64,000 nt of DNA from Bacteroides mediterraneensis (GTDB lineage Bacteria; Bacteroidota; Bacteroidia; Bacteroidales; Bacteroidaceae): NCBI RefSeq assembly GCF_025993685.1, contig NZ_DAJPEN010000001.1, forward strand, positions 3,968,001 through 4,032,000. Reading direction: 5' to 3'. Shown here one piece after another: positions 17,275 to 26,060 of the stretch (position 1 is the stretch's first letter; every line of letters begins with the position of its first letter). The notes under the pieces are model-generated. The model was not told where the DNA came from. It searched no databases and saw nothing but the letters and a program-made list of their open reading frames with translations. The position numbers were made by a program, and so were the translations under genes.

Positions 17275-19533
17275 ATGATGAAAAGAGATTATTTATATAT
17301 GTGCTTGCTTTTGCTGTGTAGCCTGCTTTTTTGTACTGGTTGCATGGAAAATGAGATGTGGGCTGACGAGGAAACGGTTTCTGAAGGGCTGGTCTTGAAT
17401 TTGCTGGCAAGTGGTGAAGCTGTTGTGGCAGGGCGTTCTATTGCATCAGACGAAGATTTGAGAGAAGATTTAGTAGAGAATGTGGATGTGTTTTTCTTTG
17501 CCGCAGACAATAAAGAAGAGGTGGCCCGTTATTATCATAAAGAGGTGGGGGAAGATGGTAAAGTGCTTTTGGAAACGGGAAACTGGAAATCCAAGTTCCC
17601 GGAAGCGAGTTATGACGTTTATGTAGTGGCCAATTTTCATCAGTATGATGATGCTTCTACTCCGGAAACAGAGACAGATTTAAGCCGGATAAAGACTTGG
17701 ACGGCATTGGTGGCTCTCAGTGATACGGATCCGGATATTTTTAAGGTAGAGAACGATAAGTTTGGAAATGAGGAAACTTATACGGGAAAGAAGTTCATGA
17801 TGGATGGCAAAAAAGAAGGATGGACACCCAGTGAAGGTACAGACGAAACAATTGCCATTGATTTGGCACGGGCTGCTGCCAAGATTGTGGTGAATGTAAG
17901 CTATACAGACGATTTTCTGGTTGCAGATAGGACGATTGTAGATGTACGGAAGAAACTTGTACGCTATGCGCAGGATGTCCGTGTGCTGGCAGAGGCGGAT
18001 CCCATCCCCATTCTTGATTTATATGGCGATGCAGACGGTGTAGGTATGTCTACATTCAATCATACAGAAGGAAGTGGGGTAGCACGAAAGGATGTGCTTT
18101 ATGCATATAGTTATCCCAATGAATGGGGAGATAATGTAGCCGATCAGGAAACCTATATATTGATGAATATCCCGTATACAGACGGCAGTCAGGGAGATTT
18201 ATATCAGAATTATTATAAGATTCCGGTACGTATCTCCAATACAGCCGCCGACTTATGCTTGAAACGTAATACGGTCTATACTATCAATGTGACAGTAGAC
18301 CGTGTGGGAAATAAAGAGATAGACCAGCCTGTAGAACTTAAGCCTGAAATTTCGATTGCTTCTTGGCAAAATAAAGAAATAGAGGTGGGAGGAGATGCCT
18401 ATAAATATTTGATTGTCAGCGAAGATGAGATTGAGATGCATAATGTGGCTGACACGGTAGTCACTTTTTTCTCTTCTTCAGCCATAAAAGTCACGTTGGA
18501 TGCAGCTTATTATGTGGATAAATCTGGAAATGAGATTTCATTGAAAGAAACATCTTCCGATTGGTATTCTGTGGATTATGATAAATCTGCTTTGTCTGGG
18601 GAGTTAAAGATTCACAGTGAGGTACCTAAGATTGTGACAGCACGTTATTTTACGTTGACCGTTACGAACGAGGAGGACATGGAGAAAACAATCCATGTGA
18701 TACAATATCCTCTGGAATATATCTCGGGTGTGCCAGGTTTGTATTCCTATGTAGAACAATATATAAACGAAGAAGGGAACACTGTGAAGGTGAATGGTGG
18801 ATGGCCCAGTAACTTTAACTGGGATGGAGAATATTTTACAGATATAAAAAAAGGACTGAATGGGCATATAGGTAATAATCCTTATATGAAATCTAAGTTT
18901 TATAGGGTGGAGGAGAAGAAGATTTATCGTATAGATGAGAGCTATTCAAACCATGTGAGGGAAAACACTGATGCACATAACAACCGGATGTATTTGGTGC
19001 AGATATCCAGTACGAGTGAAAAATATACAGTGGCTCGTCCTAAAATGACAGGTACAGGAGTAGGGAGTGTGACTGCTTTGGGAGAGGAAAATAACCGACT
19101 AGTCTCTCCTTCATTTATGTTGGCTTCCAATTTGGGAAATATTGGAGATGTAAATTGGGTTAGGGCACAAGATAACTGCAAATATTATGTGGAATATAGC
19201 ATTTATACAGTTAAGGAGGCAGATCGGTTAAATGGGAAAACTTATGACAGTATGGGACATCGGTGTTTTGATGACTGGCGGTTACCTACTTACGCAGAGT
19301 TGCAGATTATCGCAGGTTACCAATCGACGCAGGACAAAGTGATGGATGTGGTGTTGACAGATGATTATTATTGGGCTGCAGACAAGTATACGTATTTAAT
19401 AACAGCTGACCCAAAACCAACAGACAATCGGATTCCTACTGGTACAGATTCAAAAAGTGATGGGAAAGTACGTTGTATACGGGATGTGACTCCAGAAGAT
19501 TTGAAAGAGTTGCGTGCACAGAATATCAGATAA
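17275..19533 (+). CDS. Large fimbrial tip-type lipoprotein with a C-terminal lectin-like domain
   Basis: A 752-residue lipoprotein (YMCLLLLCSLLFCTGCMENE). After the lipobox come two fimbrillin-like modules: ENVDVFFFAADNKEEVARYY near residue 65, then AIDLARAAAKIVVNVSYTDD near residue 197. The last 130 residues (GHRCFDDWRLPTYAELQIIA ... YYWAADKY ... KVRCIRDV) match the pattern of the Fib_succ_major or C-type-lectin-like adhesion modules found at fimbrial tips (DWRLPT and a closing VRCIRD). The paired Cys residues in that module probably form a disulfide. An ATG at 17278 is an equally good start. The host target is unknown. Confidence 0.65.
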   Translation: MMKRDYLYMCLLLLCSLLFCTGCMENEMWADEETVSEGLVLNLLASGEAVVAGRSIASDEDLREDLVENVDVFFFAADNKEEVARYYHKEVGEDGKVLLETGNWKSKFPEASYDVYVVANFHQYDDASTPETETDLSRIKTWTALVALSDTDPDIFKVENDKFGNEETYTGKKFMMDGKKEGWTPSEGTDETIAIDLARAAAKIVVNVSYTDDFLVADRTIVDVRKKLVRYAQDVRVLAEADPIPILDLYGDADGVGMSTFNHTEGSGVARKDVLYAYSYPNEWGDNVADQETYILMNIPYTDGSQGDLYQNYYKIPVRISNTAADLCLKRNTVYTINVTVDRVGNKEIDQPVELKPEISIASWQNKEIEVGGDAYKYLIVSEDEIEMHNVADTVVTFFSSSAIKVTLDAAYYVDKSGNEISLKETSSDWYSVDYDKSALSGELKIHSEVPKIVTARYFTLTVTNEEDMEKTIHVIQYPLEYISGVPGLYSYVEQYINEEGNTVKVNGGWPSNFNWDGEYFTDIKKGLNGHIGNNPYMKSKFYRVEEKKIYRIDESYSNHVRENTDAHNNRMYLVQISSTSEKYTVARPKMTGTGVGSVTALGEENNRLVSPSFMLASNLGNIGDVNWVRAQDNCKYYVEYSIYTVKEADRLNGKTYDSMGHRCFDDWRLPTYAELQIIAGYQSTQDKVMDVVLTDDYYWAADKYTYLITADPKPTDNRIPTGTDSKSDGKVRCIRDVTPEDLKELRAQNIR

Positions 19534-19558
19534 ATAAAAACGAAAGATAGTTAGATAT

Positions 19559-22399
19559 ATGAAACAGATATATGTTTTTTGGATGTGTTTGTTTTTACTG
19601 GTAGGCTTGTCTGCTTGCACTGACGAGGTTGCCGTAGAAAACGGACAAGAAACGGTAGCCGAGGGAGATGTGGCACTTCAGTTGAGTGTCAGTGTGCCGG
19701 ATGTGAAAGTGGTGACTACACGTGATATTGACCCCGATGGTTTAGGGATAAAAACGCTTTATCTGTTTTGTTTTGATGAGTATGGTTCTTATATAGGACG
19801 TCGTGATGCTTCCAACATTCAGTTGGTAAGCGGTGAGAATGGGAATTATGCATATAGGTTCGATGTAACGGTACCGAGTAGTACGCGTAGAATACATTTT
19901 TTGTCGAATGTCTATTTGGATGATATAAATGCCGTGCCTGGCATGAGTGAGACAACCTTGATACCCTCTATTGTTTCCGCTTCAGGGCTCATGGCCTATT
20001 GGGGACGTGTGGCTGTAACAGACTTAAACAGTTTCCCTTCGTCGATAGTGCTTTACCGTAATCAGGCCCAGGTGTGCTGGGAAGTAGAGTCAGGGGGCGG
20101 ATTGCAGGTTTTTGGGTATGCGGTTTGTAACCGCCGGGCATGGGGAACCATTGCTCCTTTTAATCCGCATGCAGAAAAGGATGAAGATAAATTTAATTAT
20201 TCACTGGATGCTCCTTATGTAACGGAACCTGCTGCAGACTATCAGGTGTTGTCGACCGACGCTACGGATGTGACGGTGCAGGGAGATGAGGCGCAAGGAG
20301 ACCCTCATTATATATTTGAAAATCCGAATACGCTCGATGCTCCCGTTTATGCCGTCATGCTGATTGGAGAAACGAAAGAATCGGCCAAGTATTATAAAAT
20401 CATGTTTGTGGATGGCAACAAGAATTTGCTGCCTATTTACCGTAATTTTAAATATGTGATTCGAATTAGTTCTGCTCCTCCTGAGTCAATGGGTTACACC
20501 ACTTTTGATGAGGCGAAGGAGGGCATTGCAGCCAATAATGCCTGGGTCTCTGTCGATCCGGAGATTCCAGAACTCAGCGACGGAACGCATACGTTGAACA
20601 TTCTGAATGGGACGACACAGATATTCAACGAGGGAGGTGAACAGACAATTGATTTTACTTACGATGGTAATAGTGAGGACGTTTCTGTTTCGTGGCTTGA
20701 TAATGACGGAACACTTTCCAGTGTAACTCCTCAATTGAGTTCTACAGGCAATAATACATATACCATTACAATGAATTTGGCGCAACCAAAGGAAGACCCG
20801 GTGATTGGTACCTTGTTGTTGCGGGCGGGTGTGTTTACCCGTCAGATAAAAGTTTATCTGATGAAGCCCTTTGAGTTCAAGCCTGTATGGGTGTCTACCG
20901 GAGTCCCGATGGAGAAAGATGAAAGGTTGTCCATGACATTTGTCATCCCGGATAATTATCCAAGCGAATTGTTTCCGATTACTTGCAAGATTGCTACAAA
21001 TACCATGAATGCCAATGATGATTTGGGGGTACAGTTACCTGTTATAATAGAGGACTGCGAGTATCATATTGAAACGGAGGATGGAGAACCGGAAGAACCA
21101 AACCGTACTACCAATTGGGGATATAAATTTGTTTATACAGCCACCAGACCAGGTATTCAGGAAGTCTTTTTTACATTGAATGTAAGTGAAGGGAATGATC
21201 CGGAGGGTACAGTAGAATATGTAGGGTCATCTTGCCCTTATTTGAAGGAGAAGCATGCACATGTATTTCTGGAAGCAGAAAACTTTAAGGACGAGGAAAA
21301 GGTCGTTTTATTCCAGTCGGGATCGAAAGGTATGTATATTACAGTGGACGGAGCAGATGAGAATAATCCGGGCTTTTTGTTGGAAAAATTGGCTCCCACA
21401 GTCAATCAGCCAGTTACTATTAAGTTGAATTTTACAGGAGAGACTCCTACAACGAACACTGTGATGCGTATTGCGACCACTTCATTGGTTCCTGTGGACA
21501 GTGAGAAGAATAAATATATCAACAATGGGACTCCTACGACGAATGGTATTGTGAACTATTATTGGATTAAGCCAGGAGAGGTTTCCAGTTTGACTTTGAA
21601 TTTCCTGACAAATACTCCGGATGTGGATGATTTGGTGCGCTTTTCAATTGATAATGAAAATGAATTTGGTTATAACTCTAATTCTGATTATTGGTTTAAA
21701 TCGGCCGCTGTCGAGCTGCGGGCGACTCCGAAGAATTTCACATTCGATTTTAATATTGTAGATGATACTCCGGAAGTGGATGCGGTAAAATATGGCTTGA
21801 ACCAGCCAGCCAACATGTATCTGACGATTCCGGAGGCTGCGGTGCAGTATACGGATTTGAAACTGTTTATTCAAACGAATAATTTGAAGCGTGACCCTAA
21901 TGGTGAACATGCGGAATGGCTTGAAGAAACTGTGGGAGGATATTATCTTACCATACCGAAAGGCACTTCTTTGGAGCAACGAGGAACGATAAAGTTCTTG
22001 ACGAATCGGATTGCAAGTGCGGAAACCGTCACCATACGTACAGCGGATGATTCGCAAGCATTGTTTACTCCTGCTTCAGCTTCGTTTACGAATCTTCCCA
22101 TCACAGGTACACTGACTTTAGACGGTGAAGAACCGTTAAGTACCAATTCATTTATTACGTTGCAGCGCAAAAATGGCACGCGTGTGGGTGATTTGGATAT
22201 ACAATCTGTGGAGGGGAATATAGCGACCTATAAATTGACCCTACGACCGGAATTTGATTTTACAATGGATGAGGACTTGATTATTTACTATACGGTTCCA
22301 AATACTTCCGTGGTTTATCAGTTGACTACTACGTTCAGTTATTTGGTAAGTCATGAAATTGGTGAGTCGGTGCCGCTCATTACATTAAAAAAACAATAA
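19559..22399 (+). CDS. Very large fimbria-associated lipoprotein (DUF4906-like)
   Basis: A 946-residue lipoprotein (FWMCLFLLVGLSACTDEVAV). The N-terminal 300 residues are fimbrillin-like (GIKTLYLFCFDEYGSYIG; RIHFLSNVYLDDINAVPGMS), as in DUF4906 proteins of Bacteroides fimbrial operons. The remaining 600 residues are built of repeated beta-sandwich-like units (IDFTYDGNSEDVSVSW; VTIKLNFTGETPTTNTVMRI; TLTLDGEEPLSTNSFITL), probably a long stalk. It contains very few cysteines. It is the last fimbrial gene, 25 bases after the lectin-type gene and 13 bases before the thioredoxin-like gene. DUF4906 assignment is from memory, not a search. Confidence 0.6.
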   Translation: MKQIYVFWMCLFLLVGLSACTDEVAVENGQETVAEGDVALQLSVSVPDVKVVTTRDIDPDGLGIKTLYLFCFDEYGSYIGRRDASNIQLVSGENGNYAYRFDVTVPSSTRRIHFLSNVYLDDINAVPGMSETTLIPSIVSASGLMAYWGRVAVTDLNSFPSSIVLYRNQAQVCWEVESGGGLQVFGYAVCNRRAWGTIAPFNPHAEKDEDKFNYSLDAPYVTEPAADYQVLSTDATDVTVQGDEAQGDPHYIFENPNTLDAPVYAVMLIGETKESAKYYKIMFVDGNKNLLPIYRNFKYVIRISSAPPESMGYTTFDEAKEGIAANNAWVSVDPEIPELSDGTHTLNILNGTTQIFNEGGEQTIDFTYDGNSEDVSVSWLDNDGTLSSVTPQLSSTGNNTYTITMNLAQPKEDPVIGTLLLRAGVFTRQIKVYLMKPFEFKPVWVSTGVPMEKDERLSMTFVIPDNYPSELFPITCKIATNTMNANDDLGVQLPVIIEDCEYHIETEDGEPEEPNRTTNWGYKFVYTATRPGIQEVFFTLNVSEGNDPEGTVEYVGSSCPYLKEKHAHVFLEAENFKDEEKVVLFQSGSKGMYITVDGADENNPGFLLEKLAPTVNQPVTIKLNFTGETPTTNTVMRIATTSLVPVDSEKNKYINNGTPTTNGIVNYYWIKPGEVSSLTLNFLTNTPDVDDLVRFSIDNENEFGYNSNSDYWFKSAAVELRATPKNFTFDFNIVDDTPEVDAVKYGLNQPANMYLTIPEAAVQYTDLKLFIQTNNLKRDPNGEHAEWLEETVGGYYLTIPKGTSLEQRGTIKFLTNRIASAETVTIRTADDSQALFTPASASFTNLPITGTLTLDGEEPLSTNSFITLQRKNGTRVGDLDIQSVEGNIATYKLTLRPEFDFTMDEDLIIYYTVPNTSVVYQLTTTFSYLVSHEIGESVPLITLKKQ

Positions 22400-22412
22400 A
22401 TCGGTCTCAAGA

Positions 22413-23366
22413 ATGAATGGATACTTTTTAGGGATAGGAATGATTTTGCTGTTTTCTGCCTGTGGAAATTCTTCCCAGCAGAAGCAAGCAAAAACTACTG
22501 CAACGGTAGAAAACCCTCAAACCGTCTCGGAAGCCAAGTTCCCTTTCCCTGAAATCCCCACCATGCTCACCCAGCCGGACGAACGGAAAGCATATCTCAT
22601 GGCGCACTACTGGGATAACTTTAATTTCGCAGATACGGCATTGGTGAACAACCGGAACGTGGCGGAGCAGGGAGCGGCAGACTACTTGGCCATACTGGCC
22701 GACGGGACGCTCTCCGGGGAGCGGATAAAAGGCAGTCTGGACAGTTTCTGCAAAGGGCTGGAAGTGCAGGAGCATGCGCGGAAGGTGTTCTTGCAAATGA
22801 TGGAGGACTACCTGTATAACCCGAATTCGCCTTACCATAATGAGGCCTTGTATGCCTTGTTCTTGGAGCGGATGCTGAAAAGCAAATATGTAGACGAGGC
22901 GCGGAAGAGTTCGCTGAAGTTCAGCCTTGACCTGATTAGCCGGAACTGTCCGGGAAAGGTGGCAACGGACTTTATGTATTTCCTGCCGGACGGAAGCAAG
23001 CGGTCGCTGGCGCAGACGCGGGCAAAGAACAATCGTCTGCTGTTGGTGTTCTATGATCCGGAGTGCCCGAGCTGTCACGAAACGATGCAGGAGATGGTGG
23101 CCGACGGGCTGCTGGCGGAAGCCGTAAAGGACGGAAAACTGACGGTGTTGGCGGTGTACACCGAAGGGAATCAGGAGGTATGGAAGCGTACACTGAGTGA
23201 TTTGCCTCAGGGATGGACGGTAGGCAGTGACCATGAAACGGTGAAGCAGGGGGCCTTGTACGACCTGAAAGCGATGCCTTCGCTGTATCTGCTGGACGGC
23301 TCGAAGAAGGTGCTGCTGAAGGATGCGCCTTACGCAAAGATTCGGGAGGAGATTGCGGCACTGTAA
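22413..23366 (+). CDS. DUF5106/thioredoxin-like lipoprotein
   Basis: A 317-residue lipoprotein (GIGMILLFSACGNSSQQ). The N-terminal half (about residues 45-185) is helical and fits DUF5106. The C-terminal half is a thioredoxin fold with the active-site motif DPECPSCHETM (CPSC), followed by TVLAVYTEGNQEVWKR and a cis-Pro position in LKAMPSLYLLD. It should act on disulfides at the outer membrane or in the periplasm. It begins 13 bases after the fimbrial genes and is much more G+C-rich than them, so co-transcription is likely but a functional link to the pili is only suggested. Confidence 0.8.
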   Translation: MNGYFLGIGMILLFSACGNSSQQKQAKTTATVENPQTVSEAKFPFPEIPTMLTQPDERKAYLMAHYWDNFNFADTALVNNRNVAEQGAADYLAILADGTLSGERIKGSLDSFCKGLEVQEHARKVFLQMMEDYLYNPNSPYHNEALYALFLERMLKSKYVDEARKSSLKFSLDLISRNCPGKVATDFMYFLPDGSKRSLAQTRAKNNRLLLVFYDPECPSCHETMQEMVADGLLAEAVKDGKLTVLAVYTEGNQEVWKRTLSDLPQGWTVGSDHETVKQGALYDLKAMPSLYLLDGSKKVLLKDAPYAKIREEIAAL

Positions 23367-23377
23367 GCAGATTTTCG

Positions 23378-23385
23378 TATCTTTG
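23378..23385 (+). promoter_or_regulatory. -7 box candidate for the AAA ATPase gene
   Basis: TATCTTTG lies 21 bases before the ATG at 23407, with TTG at 23353-23355 as a possible -33 element (22-base spacer, slightly long). It overlaps the end of the preceding operon. Confidence 0.4.
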
Positions 23386-23406
23386 CTATATACATACGCA
23401 AAGCCT

Positions 23407-24504
23407 ATGAAACCTGTTCCCAAATTTTTCAATACAGCCGGCCCGATGAAGCCGGAGCTGCATTACTGCATTGACCCGCTGACACGCTTTGACTTGGAGG
23501 AAATAGAGTCGCTCATCCGGCAGAACAAGTATTTCATTCTTCATGCGCCACGCCAGACGGGGAAGACTTCGTGTCTGCTGGCCTTACGTGACTACATCAA
23601 CAAGCAGGGGGAATTTTATGCCGTGTATGCCAATGTGGAAGGGGGGCAGGCTTTTCGAAATGATGTGAAAACGGTGGAGAGTCGTGTAGTGGGTACAATA
23701 GCGGAGCGTGCTGCGATGACACTGCAATCAGATTTGCCTCGTGATTTGTTTCATAAAGTAGCTGCCAGTCCGGAGCAGGACCGACTTGCTTTGTATTTAA
23801 AGATGCTTTCAGAAGCATTGGACAAACCTTTACTTTTGTTTATAGACGAGATTGATGCATTGGTAGGCGATTCGCTGGTGAGCGTGTTGCGTCAGCTTCG
23901 CAGTGGATACGACTTGCGGCCTCAGGCATTTCCGCAGAGTATTATTCTGTGTGGGGTGCGCGATGTGCGTGACTATCGGATTGTGTTGTCGAATCAGGAT
24001 ATTGTGACGGGTGGTTCTGCGTTCAACATCAAGGCTGAATCGCTTCGTTTGGGGAATTTCTCCCGTGAAGAGATTCATCAGCTTTATATGCAGCATACGG
24101 CGGCTACGGGCCAGGTATTTGATGAGGCTTGTTTCCCGCAGATATGGGAAGCCACAGAGGGGCAGCCGTGGCTGGTGAATGCGTTGGGCTATGAGGTGAC
24201 AATGAACATGCGTGAGAACCGTGACCGGAGTGTGCGGATTATACCGGAAATGATGTATCGTGCGCAGGAACGGCTGATTTACCGTCGTGATACGCACATC
24301 GATATACTGATAGACAAGCTTCGGGAAGAGAGGGTGAGAAATGTAATCGCTCCGATTCTGGCCAACGAGGACGGAGAGGTGGAGCAACACCTGAAAGACG
24401 ACGACATCCAGTATGTAGTGGATATGGGCTTAGTGGTGCGTGACAAGCCTCTGCGTATTGCAAATGCCATTTATCGTGAGGTGATAAGTCAGGCTAACTT
24501 GTAA
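23407..24504 (+). CDS. AAA-family ATPase (prokaryotic STAND-like)
   Basis: A 365-residue protein from the ATG at 23407; the frame is open to 23323 but the upstream part overlaps the previous gene and lacks family sequence. It has Walker A HAPRQTGKTSCLLAL near residue 50, Walker B PLLLFIDEIDAL near residue 140 and a sensor-like stretch SIILCGVRDVRDYRIVLS. The C-terminus is helical with a winged-helix look (IDILIDKLREERVRNVIAPI). Such AAA-like proteins are frequent in Bacteroidetes and have no settled role. Its last 16 bases overlap the end of dprA on the other strand, so the two genes are convergent with no space for a separate terminator. Confidence 0.75.
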   Translation: MKPVPKFFNTAGPMKPELHYCIDPLTRFDLEEIESLIRQNKYFILHAPRQTGKTSCLLALRDYINKQGEFYAVYANVEGGQAFRNDVKTVESRVVGTIAERAAMTLQSDLPRDLFHKVAASPEQDRLALYLKMLSEALDKPLLLFIDEIDALVGDSLVSVLRQLRSGYDLRPQAFPQSIILCGVRDVRDYRIVLSNQDIVTGGSAFNIKAESLRLGNFSREEIHQLYMQHTAATGQVFDEACFPQIWEATEGQPWLVNALGYEVTMNMRENRDRSVRIIPEMMYRAQERLIYRRDTHIDILIDKLREERVRNVIAPILANEDGEVEQHLKDDDIQYVVDMGLVVRDKPLRIANAIYREVISQANL

Positions 24505-25601
24505 ACTCCTCCTGCCAAAGCGCGGACCACGCCTTTCATCTCCAGATTGAACAGCAGGCTGGTCATGCGGTTGATGGCGATGTTGGTCTCCACCACAAGC
24601 GTGTTGACCTGAATACCGTCGGGGTGTTTCTTTAAATGAGTGACCACCTGTTCTTCTTCGGGTGTCAGTTCCGGGAAAAGCTGGCGCTGGACCACCTGTG
24701 GCACAACGGGGGTATGGTCCCAGTTCATGGCTTTTACTACGTCTTCTGCGCTCTGTATCAAGGCAGCGCGGTTTTTTTGTATCAGCACGTTGCAGCCCGT
24801 GGAGTAGGTATCGCCTACACGGCCCGGAAAGGCGAAGCAGTCGCGCTGGTAGCTCTCGGCAATTTCCGCTGTAATCAAAGAACCTCCCTTGGGACCGGAT
24901 TCCACTACGAGGGTGGCGTCGCTGAGCCCGGCTACGATACGGTTGCGCTTCACGAAGTTTTGCCGGTCGGGATTGGTGCCGCTCATGAACTCGGTGAGTA
25001 GTCCGCCCTGTGTCAGCATCTCGGCAGCGGTGCGGCGGTGTACGGCGGGATAGATGCGGTCCAGTCCGTGAGCTAGTACGCCGACGGTGTCGAAGCCGCG
25101 GGAGAGGGCTTCCCGGTGGGCGTGAATATCAATGCCGTAGGCCAGTCCGCTTACAATCAGTGTGTCGGGCAACAGAGTGCTGAGTTCCTGCATGAACCGC
25201 TGGCAGAGCGATTTGCCGTAGTCGGTGGCGTTTCGGGTACCCACGATGCTCAGAATGTGCCGGCTGTTCAAGTTGGCCGAGCCTTTGTAGAACAGCACGA
25301 GCGGGGCGTCGGGACATTCGCGGAGGCGGGAAGGGTAAGCTTCGTCGTCTTCGGTCAGGCATTGAATCTGGTGTTTCTGTGCAAACGACAGTTCAGCTTC
25401 GCACACGCGGAACACTTCGGTGTGCTGGAAGGCGGTGGCTATCTTGGGCGACAGGCCGGGGATGAGGGCCGGCAGTTCGCGGGTATGCTCGAAAAGCATG
25501 GTGGCACTTCCGGCAGCCTGAATCAGGTGGCGGGCGCTTACCAGGCCGATGCCGGGCAGAAGGGGCAGGGCCAGACGGCAGAGGAGTTCTTTTTCGTTCA
25601 T
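24489..25601 (-). CDS. dprA: DNA-processing protein DprA
   Basis: A 370-residue protein that, in naturally competent bacteria, loads RecA on incoming single-stranded DNA; it is also widespread in species not known to be competent. The N-terminal helix-hairpin-helix-like part (LPLLPGIGLVSARHLIQAAG) is followed by the Rossmann core: SIVGTRNATDYGK, VSGLAYGIDIHAHREAL, KRNRIVAGLSDATLVVESG and PKGGSLITAEIAESYQR, then a C-terminal winged helix (VNTLVVETNIAINRMTSLLF). Its start overlaps the stop of the thioesterase gene by four bases (ATGA), so they form a minus-strand pair. Confidence 0.93.
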   Translation of the reverse strand: MNEKELLCRLALPLLPGIGLVSARHLIQAAGSATMLFEHTRELPALIPGLSPKIATAFQHTEVFRVCEAELSFAQKHQIQCLTEDDEAYPSRLRECPDAPLVLFYKGSANLNSRHILSIVGTRNATDYGKSLCQRFMQELSTLLPDTLIVSGLAYGIDIHAHREALSRGFDTVGVLAHGLDRIYPAVHRRTAAEMLTQGGLLTEFMSGTNPDRQNFVKRNRIVAGLSDATLVVESGPKGGSLITAEIAESYQRDCFAFPGRVGDTYSTGCNVLIQKNRAALIQSAEDVVKAMNWDHTPVVPQVVQRQLFPELTPEEEQVVTHLKKHPDGIQVNTLVVETNIAINRMTSLLFNLEMKGVVRALAGGVYKLA

Positions 25602-26002
25602 TTCAGGTAAGGCGCAAAGATTTCATTGAAAAGGGGACTGTCACCCAGTCGTCCGTTAATGACACACACGGTCTCTACGGTCGATTTGATGACGGGTTTC
25701 AGGTCGGGCAGACGGTAGATGTCCTGTACAAAGACGTATTTGATGCCTTCCTTGCGGAGAGCCAGCCGGGAAATAAACTCGTCGCCGCTGGTTAGCGGGG
25801 TCTTGAAGGCCATGTTCAGGCGGGCTACCACGGGGTCGATGCCTTGCTGGTGGAGCTGGGCGAAACTGACGCCGACAGAGGTCAGAAACTCATGGCGGGT
25901 ATGCTCGATGTAGTGCTGGTAATTCGCGTTGTTGACAATTCCTTGCAGGTCGCATTCATAGTCGCGGACCTTCATTTTCAGTTCAAAGATGTAATTCTCC
26001 AT
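25598..26002 (-). CDS. Acyl-CoA thioesterase of the YbgC/4-hydroxybenzoyl-CoA type
   Basis: A 134-residue single hotdog-fold protein. The N-terminal KMKVRDYECDLQGIVNNANY aligns with the YbgC active-site region, in which the Asp of the family motif (DxxGIVxxxxY) is usually catalytic; here D18 precedes QGIVNNANYQHYIEHTRHEF. It should hydrolyse acyl-CoA thioesters; the chain length is not evident. It is first of a two-gene unit with dprA, and diverges from the dihydrouridine synthase gene with about 58 bases between the starts. Confidence 0.85.
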   Translation of the reverse strand: MENYIFELKMKVRDYECDLQGIVNNANYQHYIEHTRHEFLTSVGVSFAQLHQQGIDPVVARLNMAFKTPLTSGDEFISRLALRKEGIKYVFVQDIYRLPDLKPVIKSTVETVCVINGRLGDSPLFNEIFAPYLK

Positions 26003-26026
26003 GCGGGTGAGATTTATGTATTTCTA

Positions 26027-26054
26027 CAAAGATAAGGAATTATTCCTATATTTG
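26027..26054. promoter_or_regulatory. Divergent -7 boxes between thioesterase and tRNA-dihydrouridine synthase genes
   Basis: Minus strand: CAAAGATA at 26027-26034 reads TATCTTTG toward the thioesterase. Plus strand: TATATTTG at 26047-26054 points to the dihydrouridine synthase, whose start at 26061 is only 7 bases downstream. Neither has a clear -33 TTTG. Confidence 0.45.
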
Positions 26055-26060
26055 CGGAAT

